The position numbers and the translations under genes are program-made. The notes beneath the pieces are model-generated. The model had not been told where the DNA came from. It did no database searches and was given only the letters and a program-made list of their open reading frames with translations. A stretch of 64,000 bases of DNA from Arctopsyche grandis (taxonomy: Eukaryota; Arthropoda; Insecta; Trichoptera; Hydropsychidae): assembly GCF_051622035.1 (NCBI RefSeq), contig NC_135355.1, positions 41,829,486 to 41,893,485 on the forward strand. Direction: 5' to 3'. Shown here piece after piece: positions 30,582 to 42,774 of this stretch (its first letter is position 1; every line of letters starts with the position of its first letter).

Positions 30582-33500
30582 TAATTATATTGCAAAATTG
30601 ATGTCAAAAAGTTTCTTAAATTATTTTACATTTGCTGCATTTGCTGTACATGTAAAAATATATTTTTTACATGACATCTTTTGATAAAAGATAAAACTTA
30701 TTAATAATTATTTCTAAGTTTCGTACTAAAATGCACTCATATAAATTTTAAACAAAAAGTAAATTTTTAGATCAATAGATATCACTTTATAATTGAAATT
30801 ATTTCATCACAATAATTATCATTACAAACCTCCTTATTATTTTATAGTTTCAATGAAAATACATTGTAATTTTTACGTTTTGTATATGTACAGTAAGAGT
30901 GTAAATGTCGAATCAGTATACATGACTATATTATAGTAAGTGTATGCATCATCAAAATCACCAAGTAACAGTATATCCCGCGTGTAGTATTCCTGCTTGT
31001 GTGAGTGCGCTTGTTTACTTGGTCGATCGGTGCCAGACCGACGGCCAATACACGACGGGAGTCCGGCCTGGCCAGACACCTGCTCTCCCGAAACCATCTC
31101 TGCTCGTCCTCAGCAGCTCCATACTCCAGTCTTTGCCGACCGGAAGCTTCCAATCTTCGCCATTCGAGTATTCATTTCGATCTTTCGCTATGGAGCTGTC
31201 CTGATGCTCGCCTTCTCGTCGTCAGCAGTTTCAGCGACGACGAAGGGCCGCCAATTACGCCCGAAAACTCAGGTTGGCCGACTCTCGTTTTACTCAAACT
31301 CACAATTGCTTCTAGGCTGCTGCTTTGTTCCGGCTTTTAGATTTATAATATTTCAGGCTTTCGTCCCTTATTATTTAGATCCGGAATGCAGTCGGGGTGG
31401 AGCGGCTGCGGCATAATATTACTATATTCAACTACGACATGTACTTTTTTTTCACTAGCCTCTTCTTACATCGCTTTCGATTTTTTTTAATCATATAGCG
31501 TCTCAATCCGTAAAGAATATAAATTTTTTTTTTCACCTTTGCCCCAACTGAAATCCGATCCGCTATAGGAAGAGACTTGATTAGAACGTACATGCAATCT
31601 CTTTCAGCACCTCTCGACCGATAGCATTTCGTATAAGAGCCGTCGACACCAGCAATATTACTTACAATATTTTCCGTATTCAGTTCCCAAATAGCCACCA
31701 CAGGTGGCTATATAGGAAAGCCGGTTAAGTTGCTTTTGCGCAAAAAAATGGTCAACTATTGTCCTTCATAGGAAGAGAGCAAAAAAAGGTTGACAATGGT
31801 GAACCATTTTTTGGGGAAAAAGCAACTCGACCGCCTTCCCTCAGTTATGACTAAGCTTCGACGCTCAGCGTGCAAAATGTGTTCACTTTTGTCGATTTCT
31901 TTTGTCAACCTTTTTTTTCTCCTACTTTCTCGGACAATGGAAATCCAGTTCCCAAATAGCCACCACAGGTGGATATATGGGAACTGGATATGGAAAATAT
32001 TGTAAGTAATATTGTCGTCGGCCCCATGGACATGTTCGAAATTCTATTAGTCGAAATGGGGTGAAAAGGACATATGCGTTTAACCCAAGTCTCATATGTG
32101 GCGGATGGCATATAGTCATCACTAAGGGAAGGCGGTCAAGTTGATTTTGCCCAAAAACAATGGTTAACTATTCTCAATTACTATTGTCCTTCATAGGAAG
32201 AGAGCAAAAAAAGGTTGACAATAGTGAACCATTTTTTTGGGGAAAAAGCAACTCGACCGCCTTCCCTCAGTTATGACTAAGCTTCGACGCTCAGCGTGCA
32301 AAATGTGTTCACTTTTGTGAACCTTTTTTTCTCCTACTTTCTCGGACAATGGAGAGGTCTATTGTTATTTTATGGCAGCGAATCGAAATCAGCTTGGGGC
32401 GGGTCAGTTGTCGATGAGCTGTATTGGCCCATTTCATAAATAAAATCTGAACGCTCTCTTCCTCCAATATCTACTAATATAGTACTATTTCTTAAAAATA
32501 TAAAGCGACTACCCGGTTTGACCCTTGCGATTTTTTCCGTGCCCCATTTCCATAAAGTCCGATCTTCACTTATGTATAATTATTTTTTTATTGTTTTTAG
32601 CTTTTTGTATCAATTTTGCTGTACTTTCGAGTATATTCATATGCAAAGGTATTGACAAAGCTGGAGTTAATTTTGCTGAGTCGTTCTTTTTTTTCGCATA
32701 TCCCACTCTTAATTGTTTTGACGTAAATTTCTGCGTTTCGAATTTTAATATTATATTACTATAAATTAGACGAAAACGTTGAATTTTGTCGTCTTTTCAA
32801 AATGGCGGAATTCCCTTCCATACGTGAAACATATTCCCTACCATATGTGACATGTTAACGTTTCAAATGTTCGCAACTGATTTATGATTTAAACTGCTCG
32901 AGGCGCTAATCATGATATGAATTTATCTTTGCTGATTTTGTTTATTATTGTTGTATTATTGCAATATTATCGTTCGTTGCGTATATTCAACCGCCGACAG
33001 ATTATCCTATCTATGTACATAAATACGTATATTTGACCATTTTTGAATCCCATTAGTACCGGATTGTTCAATTGGATTAAATTATTACTAGCGGTCACTT
33101 TGAAGGTCTTATCGCTTTTCGATACCAATTTTATTTTTACCTACGTATCAATTTGTATTACTTATTATAAAAATATGAAATATTTAATATAAAATGGCGA
33201 ATCCTAGGTCATAGTCCCCGAAATATCCTTTGTCTCGATATTATTCAAATTCGTCAATTTCGGGTGGACGGTTTTAAAAAGAGAAATCTCAATTTTTCAG
33301 AATTGACGAATTTGGAATGTCTTTATTAGCTGTTTTTTTCAATTTGTGAGCCTCCATTCCGGCGGGGAGATGCGTCCCGGGGATTCCGCCATTTGCAAAA
33401 TCTAAATGCGTTGCACAAAATCCATAAATCAAAAGTTGATGCAAGGTCGGTATGGCCTGGATGACCCGTCCTTGTGGCGAGTAAAATGTGCGCAGAAGCG

Positions 33501-33780
33501 GCCTTCGGTACAGTTTGGCGGCGCGCGCATCTTTTCCGGGGAGTGGGGGCAAGCCGTCGCCAATGCAACGACCTTCCATCACCTTGTTATGATTATCGAT
33601 TTTGTGTGCCGCCTGTTCCTACTTGCCTCTTCCCTCTTACCTCCTGCCTGTTGCGTATTGCGTATTGTTTTCGCATATGGCCTACGCCCTACGACCAACC
33701 TAGACATTTAAATATTTTCAATTTTTACTAACTCTTCCGATTACTGTTATTAATTTCCGCCACAGTCGTGTTTTCTCAAT
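30582..33780. repeat. X remnant and Y block of unit C
   Basis: 30,582-30,967 is X/Z-type sequence (compare 54,890-55,230). 30,968-33,780 is the long Y version. It contains truncated and complete palindromic MITEs (about 31,655-31,720 and 31,945-32,016) and two AAGGGAAGGCGG MITEs (about 31,715-31,860, truncated, and 32,110-32,285). The foldback/hAT pair is absent, as seen from the unfilled site at 31,014. No protein-coding gene is supported. Confidence 0.7.
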
Positions 33781-34183
33781 ATTACCACATGCGAAAAATC
33801 AGGCCGAGTTACTTTATAAATATACATACATACGTACGTACGACATAGCTGCTTTGTCCTGGTATCCAATTAGGACATGTTGAAGAATCTTAAACTGATT
33901 TTAGATTCTCCTTTAAATTTTTTATACCCTACGCTACGTATGTTTTGATTTTTTTTATCAATTGGGCAATTATTTAATTATTGTTTTTAAACGTAAGGTT
34001 TCAATTTTAACTTTTTATTGATTTTGCGTAGCATATGTAACATGGTTCGGTTATTACTGGTCACAAAGTCACTAAAATCTCTATAGCGGAACATCTGGCA
34101 GCTGAAAAGTCCATCATACTAACGATAACTATCATACTAACGAGAACTTGAGATCTTTATTCGAGGTTACTATTTTATTGCAG

Positions 34184-34886
34184 CACTTTCGTGTGTCCAA
34201 CTGAAATCATAGCGTTCTCAGACCGTGTCGACGAATTCATGACGATAAACTGTGAAGTAGTTGCTGCTTCAACTGACAGTCACTTCAGCCACTTGGCATG
34301 GATAAACACTCCGAGGAAGGAAGGTAAAATTTGATCCAAAGATAACACAGTCGATTAAGCAATTGCAATTATTGTCACATTTACAATGTGACGTTCCATT
34401 TAATAACTATAGATAACGACTGCATATAGAGATAACATATATCAACACCACGTGTCATTTTATGATGCATATTTACATTAATTGCCGTGTTATCTTTGCT
34501 TAAAGGTGGACTCGGAGAAATGAAAATACCATTACTTGCCGATAAATCGACAAAAATTGCTCGCGACTATAACGTTCTCAATGTAGATTCCGGAATTCAA
34601 AGGCAACCAAAAGCTTCGTCAAATTACAGTCAACGATCTGCCTGTAGGAAGGTAAGCTATTTTGTTATGTATTTAGGATTTTTTTATAAAGTATTTGTGT
34701 GTGTGTGTGTGTGCATTTATTTTTTTTTTTAATTTTAGGGATGTCGATGAAACTTTGAGATTAGTGCAAGCTTTTCAATACACCGACAAACATGGAGAGG
34801 TTTGCCCCACTGGATGGAAACCTGGACAAATGACGATGAAAGCTGATCCCAAAGGCTCCCAAGAATACTTTAATTCTGCTAATTAA
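34184..34886 (+). pseudogene. Peroxiredoxin copy 3, exons 2-4, exon 3 deletion
   Basis: Exons 34,184-34,323, 34,506-34,651 and 34,739-34,886. Exon 2 keeps FVCPTE and Ser in AASTDSHF. Exon 3 has lost a net 23 bp, removing most of PFRGLYIID and shifting frame. Exon 4 is the only one in the array with the full, ancestral length: [19 protein letters not shown] with the resolving cysteine, and the C-terminal EYFNSAN holding the YF motif associated with sensitivity to over-oxidation in eukaryotic Prx1/2. First exon not found. Inactivated by the exon 3 lesion alone. Confidence 0.93.
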
Positions 34887-36937
34887 AACAGTTGGTCCGA
34901 TCTGTTTTTTAGTTTATTGTATTCGATGGAGCTCTTTGGATACCTTTCCATTTGAAGATTGATCTATTACCTAAATGAATCTTGTAATTCGGTAGTTTTG
35001 AGTTGGGTCGGAAAAATGAGGTGAACGTAATTACTGTTGACTTTAATTCGCTTTTATTTGCCTTGGGAATGGATTGAATTTTTTCATTATCGTATAAAAT
35101 TTAATTTGTGGGACGTGTCACGAGATGCTTCATCTCCTGTCACCGACGCACAACAGATCGAAACAGTTAGCGAACGAGCTTAACTTTTCGACCTGTTCAA
35201 CATTTGGAAAGAGTCATCTTAACTGGGACGTGGGTTTATTAATGTGTTGATTTAAATAGTATGTTACTTTGAAACAGTTTTTATTTCGTTTTTAAAATTG
35301 CACATCTGTATGATTTTGCGTTCCTGGTGGACTCATTGATGTGCATTTTTTTAAACCAATCTTCCCGAATTTAACGGATTTGAAGGGACTGCTCTGGGAC
35401 TGCTCAGTACGGGTAAACGAGAGCTTAGAAAAGAACATGTATATAAAACTTTTCTGCTCAAGTTTTCTCTTCACGGCTAATGTTTGTACTGCCTGGAGCA
35501 GACCTATCATGTGCGATTGAGAAAAATCTATATTGAAGTTTGGTCGGCAACCGGTCATAATTGAGTACCTTCTATGTTAGTTTTGTATGCTGTTTGTCAT
35601 CGAGGAAAATTGCAACCTCCAAGATATTCTACTCCCAATTAACATATAATGCACTCACCCTTCTTCGGGAGAGTTAAGATTGCCGCCCACTTGAATAATC
35701 CTTTATAGCTGCTCTTTCGACCGTTTCCACCCGTTCATCTTTTTCACGTGAGAGGTATGGGTATTCGGGATGATACCGTTGCTAGCTTGTCACAGTAATG
35801 CACACATGTATTCGCCATATTTTTTCGATTACAACTCGTAAACACACTGACTACCATAACATGAGTATTATTACATCGAGGCGAGTTTTAAATTCTTGCC
35901 ATTTCCTGCGAATGTCTTCTGAGACAATCCATATATTATACTTCGTTTATTTCTAGTATGTAATGAATGTCTATTTAAACATCATATTTCTGAGACAATA
36001 CTTATATTATACTTCGTTTATTTCTAGTATGTAATGAATGTCTATTTAAACATCATGTGTACTTGTCGGTGCCTTTTAATAATTCAAGAGGTGTAATTTC
36101 TTTAGTATAAGCGTTTGTTTCTGCAAGCTTTTGTATAACGCCAAATTGTTAGTATAGGTTGTTGATTAATTTAGATTGAACATACGTTGATCTTTACACA
36201 CAAGGTGAATATAACATAATAATATAACATCATTTATAAAAAATAATAAAAAAATTTGTCGATTAATTTTTATGTAACGTACATACATTGATTTCAACAT
36301 ACTATGTGAATATACCATCCTTTATAAAAAATAATAAAAAAATTAAAAAATTATTTTGATTTTGTTTCAATTTAATTATTACCTCACAATTGTACATTTC
36401 CTCATTTTGATTTTGATGAAGATTTATAACTGTTTAGATCTGAATAAATGCCTCCACCAGAATCTGGACCTACTTGGAATAAACATGGTCGGCTTTAAGT
36501 TGTAACATCTAAAAATCCCATGGTGAGAATGAATACGTATTTTAAACAATACTTGAGATATGGATTTCCCCCGGAATGTCTGATATAGTAATTGTGATTC
36601 CGTATCCCGATATGCAATCTGTATTTCCCGATTTGTAGAGAAATTCTTAAATCGATCTTATGACAGACATTATTAATATAATTGCAAATTTTGAATGCTT
36701 GCTTAGTAAGAACGGGATACTGAGAATTTTAAAGAGGCGTTCAGCGTTCTCAGATTTATTCGAAAGCATATAAAAATTAAATTTATTTATGGAGATAATC
36801 TAAAACGAATTTATCAATATGAGATGATGTATTGTTTGCATCATTTTATTTCTTTTTTAATTTAGACTTCGATATTTATATTAATTTCGCTGTCCGGTCT
36901 TACTTTATGATAATATTAGATAGAAGAAGTAGGCGTC
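34887..36937. repeat. Z block of unit C
   Basis: Shorter than in A/B: the LINE/SINE tail and Harbinger-like MITE are missing (junction at about 35,345-35,430, where a TGCTCTGGGACTGCTC mini-duplication sits). A segment of about 55 bp (TCTGAGACAATxCxTATATT ... ATTTAAACATCAT) is tandemly duplicated at 35,918-36,055. No gene. Confidence 0.7.
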
Positions 36938-37821
36938 TAACTAATTACAATGTGAAATCTTGAAAATTATCGATCAGCCAATGGTTTATATAATTATATT
37001 GTAAAATTGATGTCAAAAAGTTTCTTAAATTATTTTTCACATTTGCTGTACATGTAAAAATATATTTTTTACTGACATTTTTTTATGAACGATAAAACTT
37101 ATTAATAATTATTTCTAAGTTTCGTACCAAAATGCACTCATGTAAATTTTAAACAAAAAGTATATTTTTTGATTACTAACCTCCTTTACGTTTCACACGG
37201 TCTTTGTTTAAGACGTCATTTTTTTATCTTTATCTCTTATCCGATCGTTTTCATACTTTGCCATATTGCTCATTTTGGTCATCAATATAAGTTAAGATAT
37301 AATCCGCCATTACGATGGTGAAAAAATATCGTATTGGACACGTTTGAAAATACTGCATCGTATTACAGGGTGACGTTTATCTGTCACATTCATCAAGAAT
37401 AATATACTATTATAAGTTTCAAAACATTTTCCAGCCGGGCTGTCCACGTCGTCGCATTGAGTTATTATATTGCTATATACATATTTACTGAAGATCAATT
37501 CTATAATAGCTATTTCGAAAAAAGGTAAGGATGCAATATTTAAATGTTGTTGTCTATTCTGGTAAGTATAGATTTCGACCACTAATTTTAAGATATTCTA
37601 AATCTATTTACAGCCTGGACATAGTTTTTTCACAAACAAGCCTCTTCCATATTTTATATAGGAAATTATGACAATGTATAAATAATTTAATGAAATTCAG
37701 CCAAAATAATAATAAAAATAAAATTCTGTTACACTAAAAAGTATCAAATAAAAAAAACCGTAGTAAAAAAAACTTTTTTAAAAACAAACCTCCTTTTGGT
37801 TTTGTATATAATATTAAGATA

Positions 37822-38047
37822 TGTTCCGACTTAATTTGACGTATAGCAATAAGCTGTTTGGTCAATGCATTTGTTAGATGGTAACACTGATGAATCGAGC
37901 ACCGGAAGCATGAGTGCGTCGTCGTCAGAACGCGCTTGGCCTCTTTCGATGACAATTGTGTCTGAGAATGGCGCGTGCTCATATTCCCCACGTGTAAATT
38001 TTCTATCTCAATAAATCTTCATCAAAACCAATTACCGAAGGCCACCA
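37822..38047 (+). mobile_element. Solo LTR, 226 bp, TSD AGATA, unit D side
   Basis: Begins TGTTCCGACTT and ends AGGCCACCA, flanked by AGATA (37,817-37,821 and 38,048-38,052). An identical-length copy with the same target duplication is at 45,846-46,071, so it was present before the D/E duplication. Same family as the LTR at 6,541. Confidence 0.85.
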
Positions 38048-38282
38048 AGATATATAAAAAACTATAGTAAAAAAACTATATAAAAAAAACTCAAGTAAAA
38101 TAAATGTATACAAAAAAATAATGTACTAAAATACAATAACTCATTATAAAATAAAATAATTAAATAATAAATAAAATAAAATAAATTTATTAAAATAAAA
38201 AGGCTATTTAAACAATATTTTAACAACTAATGTACAAATTTGTGGGATTAAAATCAAAATGATTTCAATGATTGCTGTACAT

Positions 38283-38840
38283 ATTAACATTAGAATAAGA
38301 TAATACTATGATTACTATCAAAATTAAATTAAAATTGTAAAATCGAAATTATAAGCAGATCAGTAGCTATTAAAATATATATATATAAGATGTATTGCGA
38401 ACATAATTTAGTAATAATAAAAAGCATTTAAAAATCAAAAAAAAAAATCAAATACCTAAAAAAAATTGATTTTGATTTTTAAATGCTTTTTATTATTACG
38501 AAATTATGTTCATAATGCATCTTATATCTATTTTAATAGCTACTGATCTACTGATCATTTTCTATTTTACAATTTAATTTAATTTGGTTAGTAATCACAG
38601 TATTATATTATTCTAATGTTAATCTAAAGCATAATAGGAAAGAGCTCAAAAACCTATTTACAATCCTTATAAATGTTCTTAATACATCTAATACTATTAA
38701 AATTAAATTAAAATTGTAAAATCGAAATGATCAGCAGATCAGTAGCTATTAAAATATATATAAGATGTATTGCGAACATAATTTAGTAATAATAAAAAGC
38801 ATTTAAAAATCAAAAAAAAAATCAAATACCTAAAAAAAAT
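38283..38840. repeat. Foldback cluster: inverted ~160-bp arms plus a third arm
   Basis: About 38,285-38,452 and 38,466-38,622 are inverted copies of one AT-rich segment (end AACATTAGAAT / ATTCTAATGTT), and 38,693-38,840 is a further copy in the first orientation. Unit A has the segment once (6,053-6,240). The same cluster recurs at 46,300-46,690 and 50,118-50,690. Confidence 0.85.
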
Positions 38841-39271
38841 GGTAAGTGCTCATCGTACGACATTTCTTCGCTGAATTCCATTTCTTCTTTCTACTTTATG
38901 AATATGATTTATAGTACCTAGGCTTTCAATGAATGTGGCACTTGACTTGCAATTCGAGTCGGCATGTCACAATCGACTATTAGTTTAATGTAAGTATACA
39001 ATAGTTCCGAAAAAATGAATTGTGATTTGTATGTAATAAAAGGCTCGTTTCCGGTTTATAAAACTCGTTGATTATTAATTATTTATGTCATATTGATTGA
39101 AGGACTATTCGACATTATTCGACATACTGAGGTTAGGTAAATATGAATTTAGGTATGCTCGTCGTTCGAAATCTTGATATTCGACCTACTCGAATACGAG
39201 TATGCTTCGGTAAACTCGTATTCGGCGAATTGAATTAGGCGAATTTACAGTGAATCGTATTCCTGCTTGTG

Positions 39272-40698
39272 GGGACACGGACAATTGGGCGCCCAGGACG
39301 ATTGGTCGACCAGTGCTACTCGCCACTGCGACAACTGGACGACGAGACTGGCGGACACTGCGTCAATTGGGCCCTGCGTCAATTGGGCGCCCATCGCACT
39401 GGGCGATCGTCGACTGGGCGATGGCGACTGGGCGACCTGGGCGCGTGGGCGACCGCCGACACGGCCCGCTGGTGAAGTGGTCGCCAAGCTTACGTAAACT
39501 CTGCGTTTTGCAAGGAACGACCGCGACCGTCTCCGTTATAGGAATTTCCGATGCACTGACAAATATTCTACCTACATACATATGCTTTATACCGCTTTAT
39601 TTTTCGTTTCAGTTTTACCAATTTTTCGTAACAACACGAATCATACTATTAATATCTCGTAAACGATCACCAACCAGCAAAAATCAATATCATATTCGAA
39701 TTCAGTGGGTCAAAGTTAGTAAAGATTGGTTAGTCTCCGCTCTGGCAACTAAAAAACGTGATTTTTTGTGGCTCAATGTAATTTTCAACAATAACCATAG
39801 AACGTGAGATGTTTAAAATTGCTTTAAAAAGCTATTTTTTTCGAGAATTGCCTCTGCGAATCGTAAACGATGTAATAATTTAATTATGGGAAAAGCCGAA
39901 AAAAATTATTCGAGCTCCGCGAACGAATTTAAGTATGCGCTTTTTTTTCGTAAACGTATTTCATCATTGAAAAAAAAATATAATCTTGAAAACTTTGAGA
40001 ATCGCTACTAGAAAATATTTTGTAATTATGTATAACTAATACAGTGTTGAGAAAATTGAGAATAGAGTGTGAATTTATCCAATTGATAAAACTGAAATAT
40101 AATTTATCCATTTAAAAGAAAAAAAAGTGTGTCCATTTGAAAACAAACTAAAAGCACTGCGCGAAAGATTCAATCGATCATTTTTCTTTTATATTACATA
40201 TTTTGGAGAATATGTAGGTACATATGATTTGTCATCTAACAATTATTTTTTGTGAAAAGGTGCTACACATGTATTTATAAAAGTACGTTTAATATAAAAT
40301 TCCAGCAAATGTAATATAATATAGCGAAAAAAATTAATAGTATGATTCGTGTTGTTACGAAAAATTGGTAAAACTGAAACGAAAAATAAAGCGGTATAAA
40401 GCATATGTATGTAGGTAGAATATTTGTCAGTGCATCGGAAATTCCTATAACGGAGACGGTTGCGGTCGTTCCTTGCAAAACGCAGAGTTTACGTAAGCTT
40501 GGCGACCACTTCACCAGCGGGCCGTGTCGGCGGTCGCCCACGCGCCCAGGTCGCCCAGTCGCCATCGCCCAGTCGACGATCGCCCAGTGCGATGGGCGCC
40601 CAATTGACGCAGTGTCCGCCAGTCTCGTCGTCCAGTTGTCGCAGTGGCGAGTAACACTGGTCGACCAATCGTCCTGGGCGCCCAATCGTCGCGTACCG
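39272..40698. mobile_element. 1,427-bp element with ~370-bp GC-rich terminal inverted repeats
   Basis: Left arm 39,272-39,653 and right arm 40,333-40,698 are near-identical inverted repeats; they differ mainly by a 16-bp tandem duplication in the left arm (GCGTCAATTGGG word twice). The flank TGCTTGTG occurs on both sides (39,264-39,271 and 40,699-40,706), and units A and E have the empty site with one copy. CTGGGCGA words repeat at least five times within each arm. The outermost ~18 bp match poorly between arms. The AT-rich centre has no ORF of note. The 8-bp duplication would fit hAT or a related superfamily. The ORFs in the arms (up to 185 aa) read through the repeats and are not conserved domains. 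Confidence 0.88.
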
Positions 40699-40720
40699 TG
40701 CTTGTGTGAGTCCGCTTGTT

Positions 40721-41272
40721 GGCTCCGTCCACACTACCGATATCTACACCCGATATTTGCGAATTTTTCCATAACCAGTTCCTAAATAGCAACCACAGGT
40801 TGCAATATGGGAACTGGATATGGAAAATTCGAGAATATCGGGTGTAGATATCGGTAGGGTTGCCATACGTCCCGTATTTCACTACTCGGTCCCGTATTAC
40901 AATTTGTCACGTATTTGTCCCGTTTTCTCCCTAAACTCTAAATTTCTCCCTAAACTCTAGATTTTCTCCCTAAACTCGAGAATATTTTCCCTGATGTCAA
41001 CACAATCGTCGGATGAAAGAAATAAGCTGACAGTTGAGACAGTTGAGGCAATTTTGGTTTGCCAGTATAATTTTAAAATGACTTGCGCCCAATTTTATCA
41101 TGATGTAAAAGAGGAAAACGAATTAATTAAAAAAGTTAAATTATCGTCAAAATACGATTGGGCTAAAAAAGACTAATTTTTTAAAATAAACTATTACCTA
41201 CCTACTTTTCCATGTTTTATTTATGGCATGACAATTATGGCAACCCTAGATATCGGTAGTTTCGACGTAGCC
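40721..41272. mobile_element. Foldback MITE with nested hAT-like element, unit D
   Basis: Same composite as in unit A. Here both arms around the loop (CTACCGATATCTACACCCGA and its partner) are complete, and the inserted element lies in the right arm at 40,855-41,248. Confidence 0.8.
40855..41248 (+). mobile_element. 394-bp hAT-like element with 60-aa transposase tail, unit D
   Basis: Exact 8-bp duplication GATATCGG (40,847-40,854 and 41,249-41,256) and inverted ends TAGGGTTGCCAT / ATGGCAACCCTA. ORF 40,994-41,176 reads MSTQSSDERNKLTVETVEAI...KKD, a hAT dimerisation-tail-like segment. Trp of the WSDE motif is changed to Ser here and in unit E. Confidence 0.82.
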
Positions 41273-42051
41273 ATTTACTTGGTCGATCGGTGCCAGACCG
41301 AGGGCCAATACTCGACAGGAGTCCGGCCTGGCCAGACACCTGCTCTCCTGAAACCATCTCTGCTCGTCCTCAGCAGCTCCATACTACAGTCTTTGCCGAC
41401 CGGAAGCTTCCAATCTTCGCCATTCTTCCATCCATCCCGTCCTTGTGGCGAGTAAATTGTGCGCAGAAGCGGCCTTCGATGCAGTTTGGCGGCGCGCGCA
41501 TCTTTTCCGGGGAGTGGAAGCGGGCCGTCGCCAATGCATCGACCTTCCATCACCTTGTTACGATTATCGATTTTGTCTGCCGCCTGTTCCTACTTGCCTC
41601 TTCCCTCTTACCTCCTGCCTGTTGCGTATTGCGTATTGTTTTCTTAATATTTCCACATGCGAAAAATCAGGCCGAGTTACTTTATAAATATACATACATA
41701 TGTACGTACGACATAGCTGCTTTGTCCTGGTATCCAATTAGGACATGTTGAAGAATCTTAAACTGATTATAGATTCTCCTTTAAATTTTTTATACCCTAC
41801 CCTATGTATGTTTCGATTTTTTTTATCAATTGGGCAATTATTTAATTATTGTTTTTAATCGTAAGGTTTCAATTTTAACTTTTTATTGATTTTGCGTAGC
41901 ATATGTAACATGGTTCGGTTATTACTGGTCACAAAGTCACTAAAGTCTCTACAGCGGAACATCTGGCAGCCGAAAAGTCCATCATACTAACGATAACTAT
42001 CATACTAACGAGAACTTGAGATCTTTATTCGAGGTTACTTTTTTATTGCAG
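41273..42051. repeat. Y block of unit D, short version
   Basis: Lacks about 1.8 kb relative to units A and C, with junction TTCGCCATTC|TTCCATCC (about 41,425). Continues with the GGCGCGCGCATC segment and the upstream flank of exon 2. No first peroxiredoxin exon seen. Confidence 0.75.
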
Positions 42052-42774
42052 CACTTTCGTGTGTCCAACTGAAATAATAGCGTTCTCAGACCGTGTCGAC
42101 GAATTCATGAAGATAAACTGTGATGTAGTTGCTGCTCCAACTGACAGTCACTTCAGCCACTTGGCATGGATAAACACTCCGAGGAAGGAAGGTAAAATTT
42201 GATCCAAAGATAACACAGTCGATTTAGCAATTGCAATTATTATCACATTTACAATGTGACGTTCCATTTAATAACTATAGATAACGATTGCATATAGAGA
42301 TAACATACATCAACACCACGTGTAATTATATGATGCATATTTACATTAATTGCCGTGTTATCTTTGCTTAAAGGTGGACTCGGAGAAATGAAAATACCAT
42401 TACTTGCCGATAAATCGACAAAAATTGCTCGCGACTATAACGTTCTCGATGTAGATTCCGGAATTCCCTTCCGAGGCTTGTACATAATTGACGGCAACCA
42501 AAAGCTTCGTCAAATTACAGTCAACGATCTGCCTGTAGGAAGGTAAGCTATTTTGTTATGTATTTAGGATTTTTTGTAAAGTATGTGTGTGTGTGTGTGT
42601 ATGCGTTAATTTTTTTTATTTATTTTAGGGACGTCGATGAAACTTTGAGATTAGTGCAAGCTTTTCAACATCGACAAACATGGAGAGGTTTGCCCCGCGG
42701 GATGGAAACCTGGACAAAAGACGATGAAAGCTGATCCCAAAGGCTCCCAAGAGTACTTTAATTCTGCTAATTAA
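42052..42774 (+). pseudogene. Peroxiredoxin copy 4, exons 2-4, frameshift in exon 4 only
   Basis: Exons 42,052-42,191, 42,374-42,542 and 42,629-42,774. Exons 2 and 3 are open: FVCPTEI, then [17 protein letters not shown] ... [18 protein letters not shown]. Exon 4 has the 2-bp deletion after LVQAF shared with copies 1 and 2; beyond it the original frame ([16 protein letters not shown]) is undamaged, so the lesion is recent or was the first to occur. Pro replaces Ser in AAPTDSHF, and D replaces E in CDVVAAP. First exon not found. Confidence 0.93.

Larger units (their letters stand above)
36938..39263. repeat. X block between units C and D
   Basis: Matches the start of the window and 45,015-51,110. 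It contains a complete solo LTR (37,822-38,047) and a foldback cluster (38,283-38,840). The ORF-bearing part of unit A (545-1,775) is deleted here at CACATTCATC|AAGAATAAT. No gene. Confidence 0.75.

Noticed and set aside
39250-39807. 185-aa ORF and several overlapping ORFs in the GC-rich arms
   Set aside because: They read through the terminal inverted repeats of a transposon, are mirrored on the other strand at 40,275-40,785, and translate repeated WAxxTGR words.
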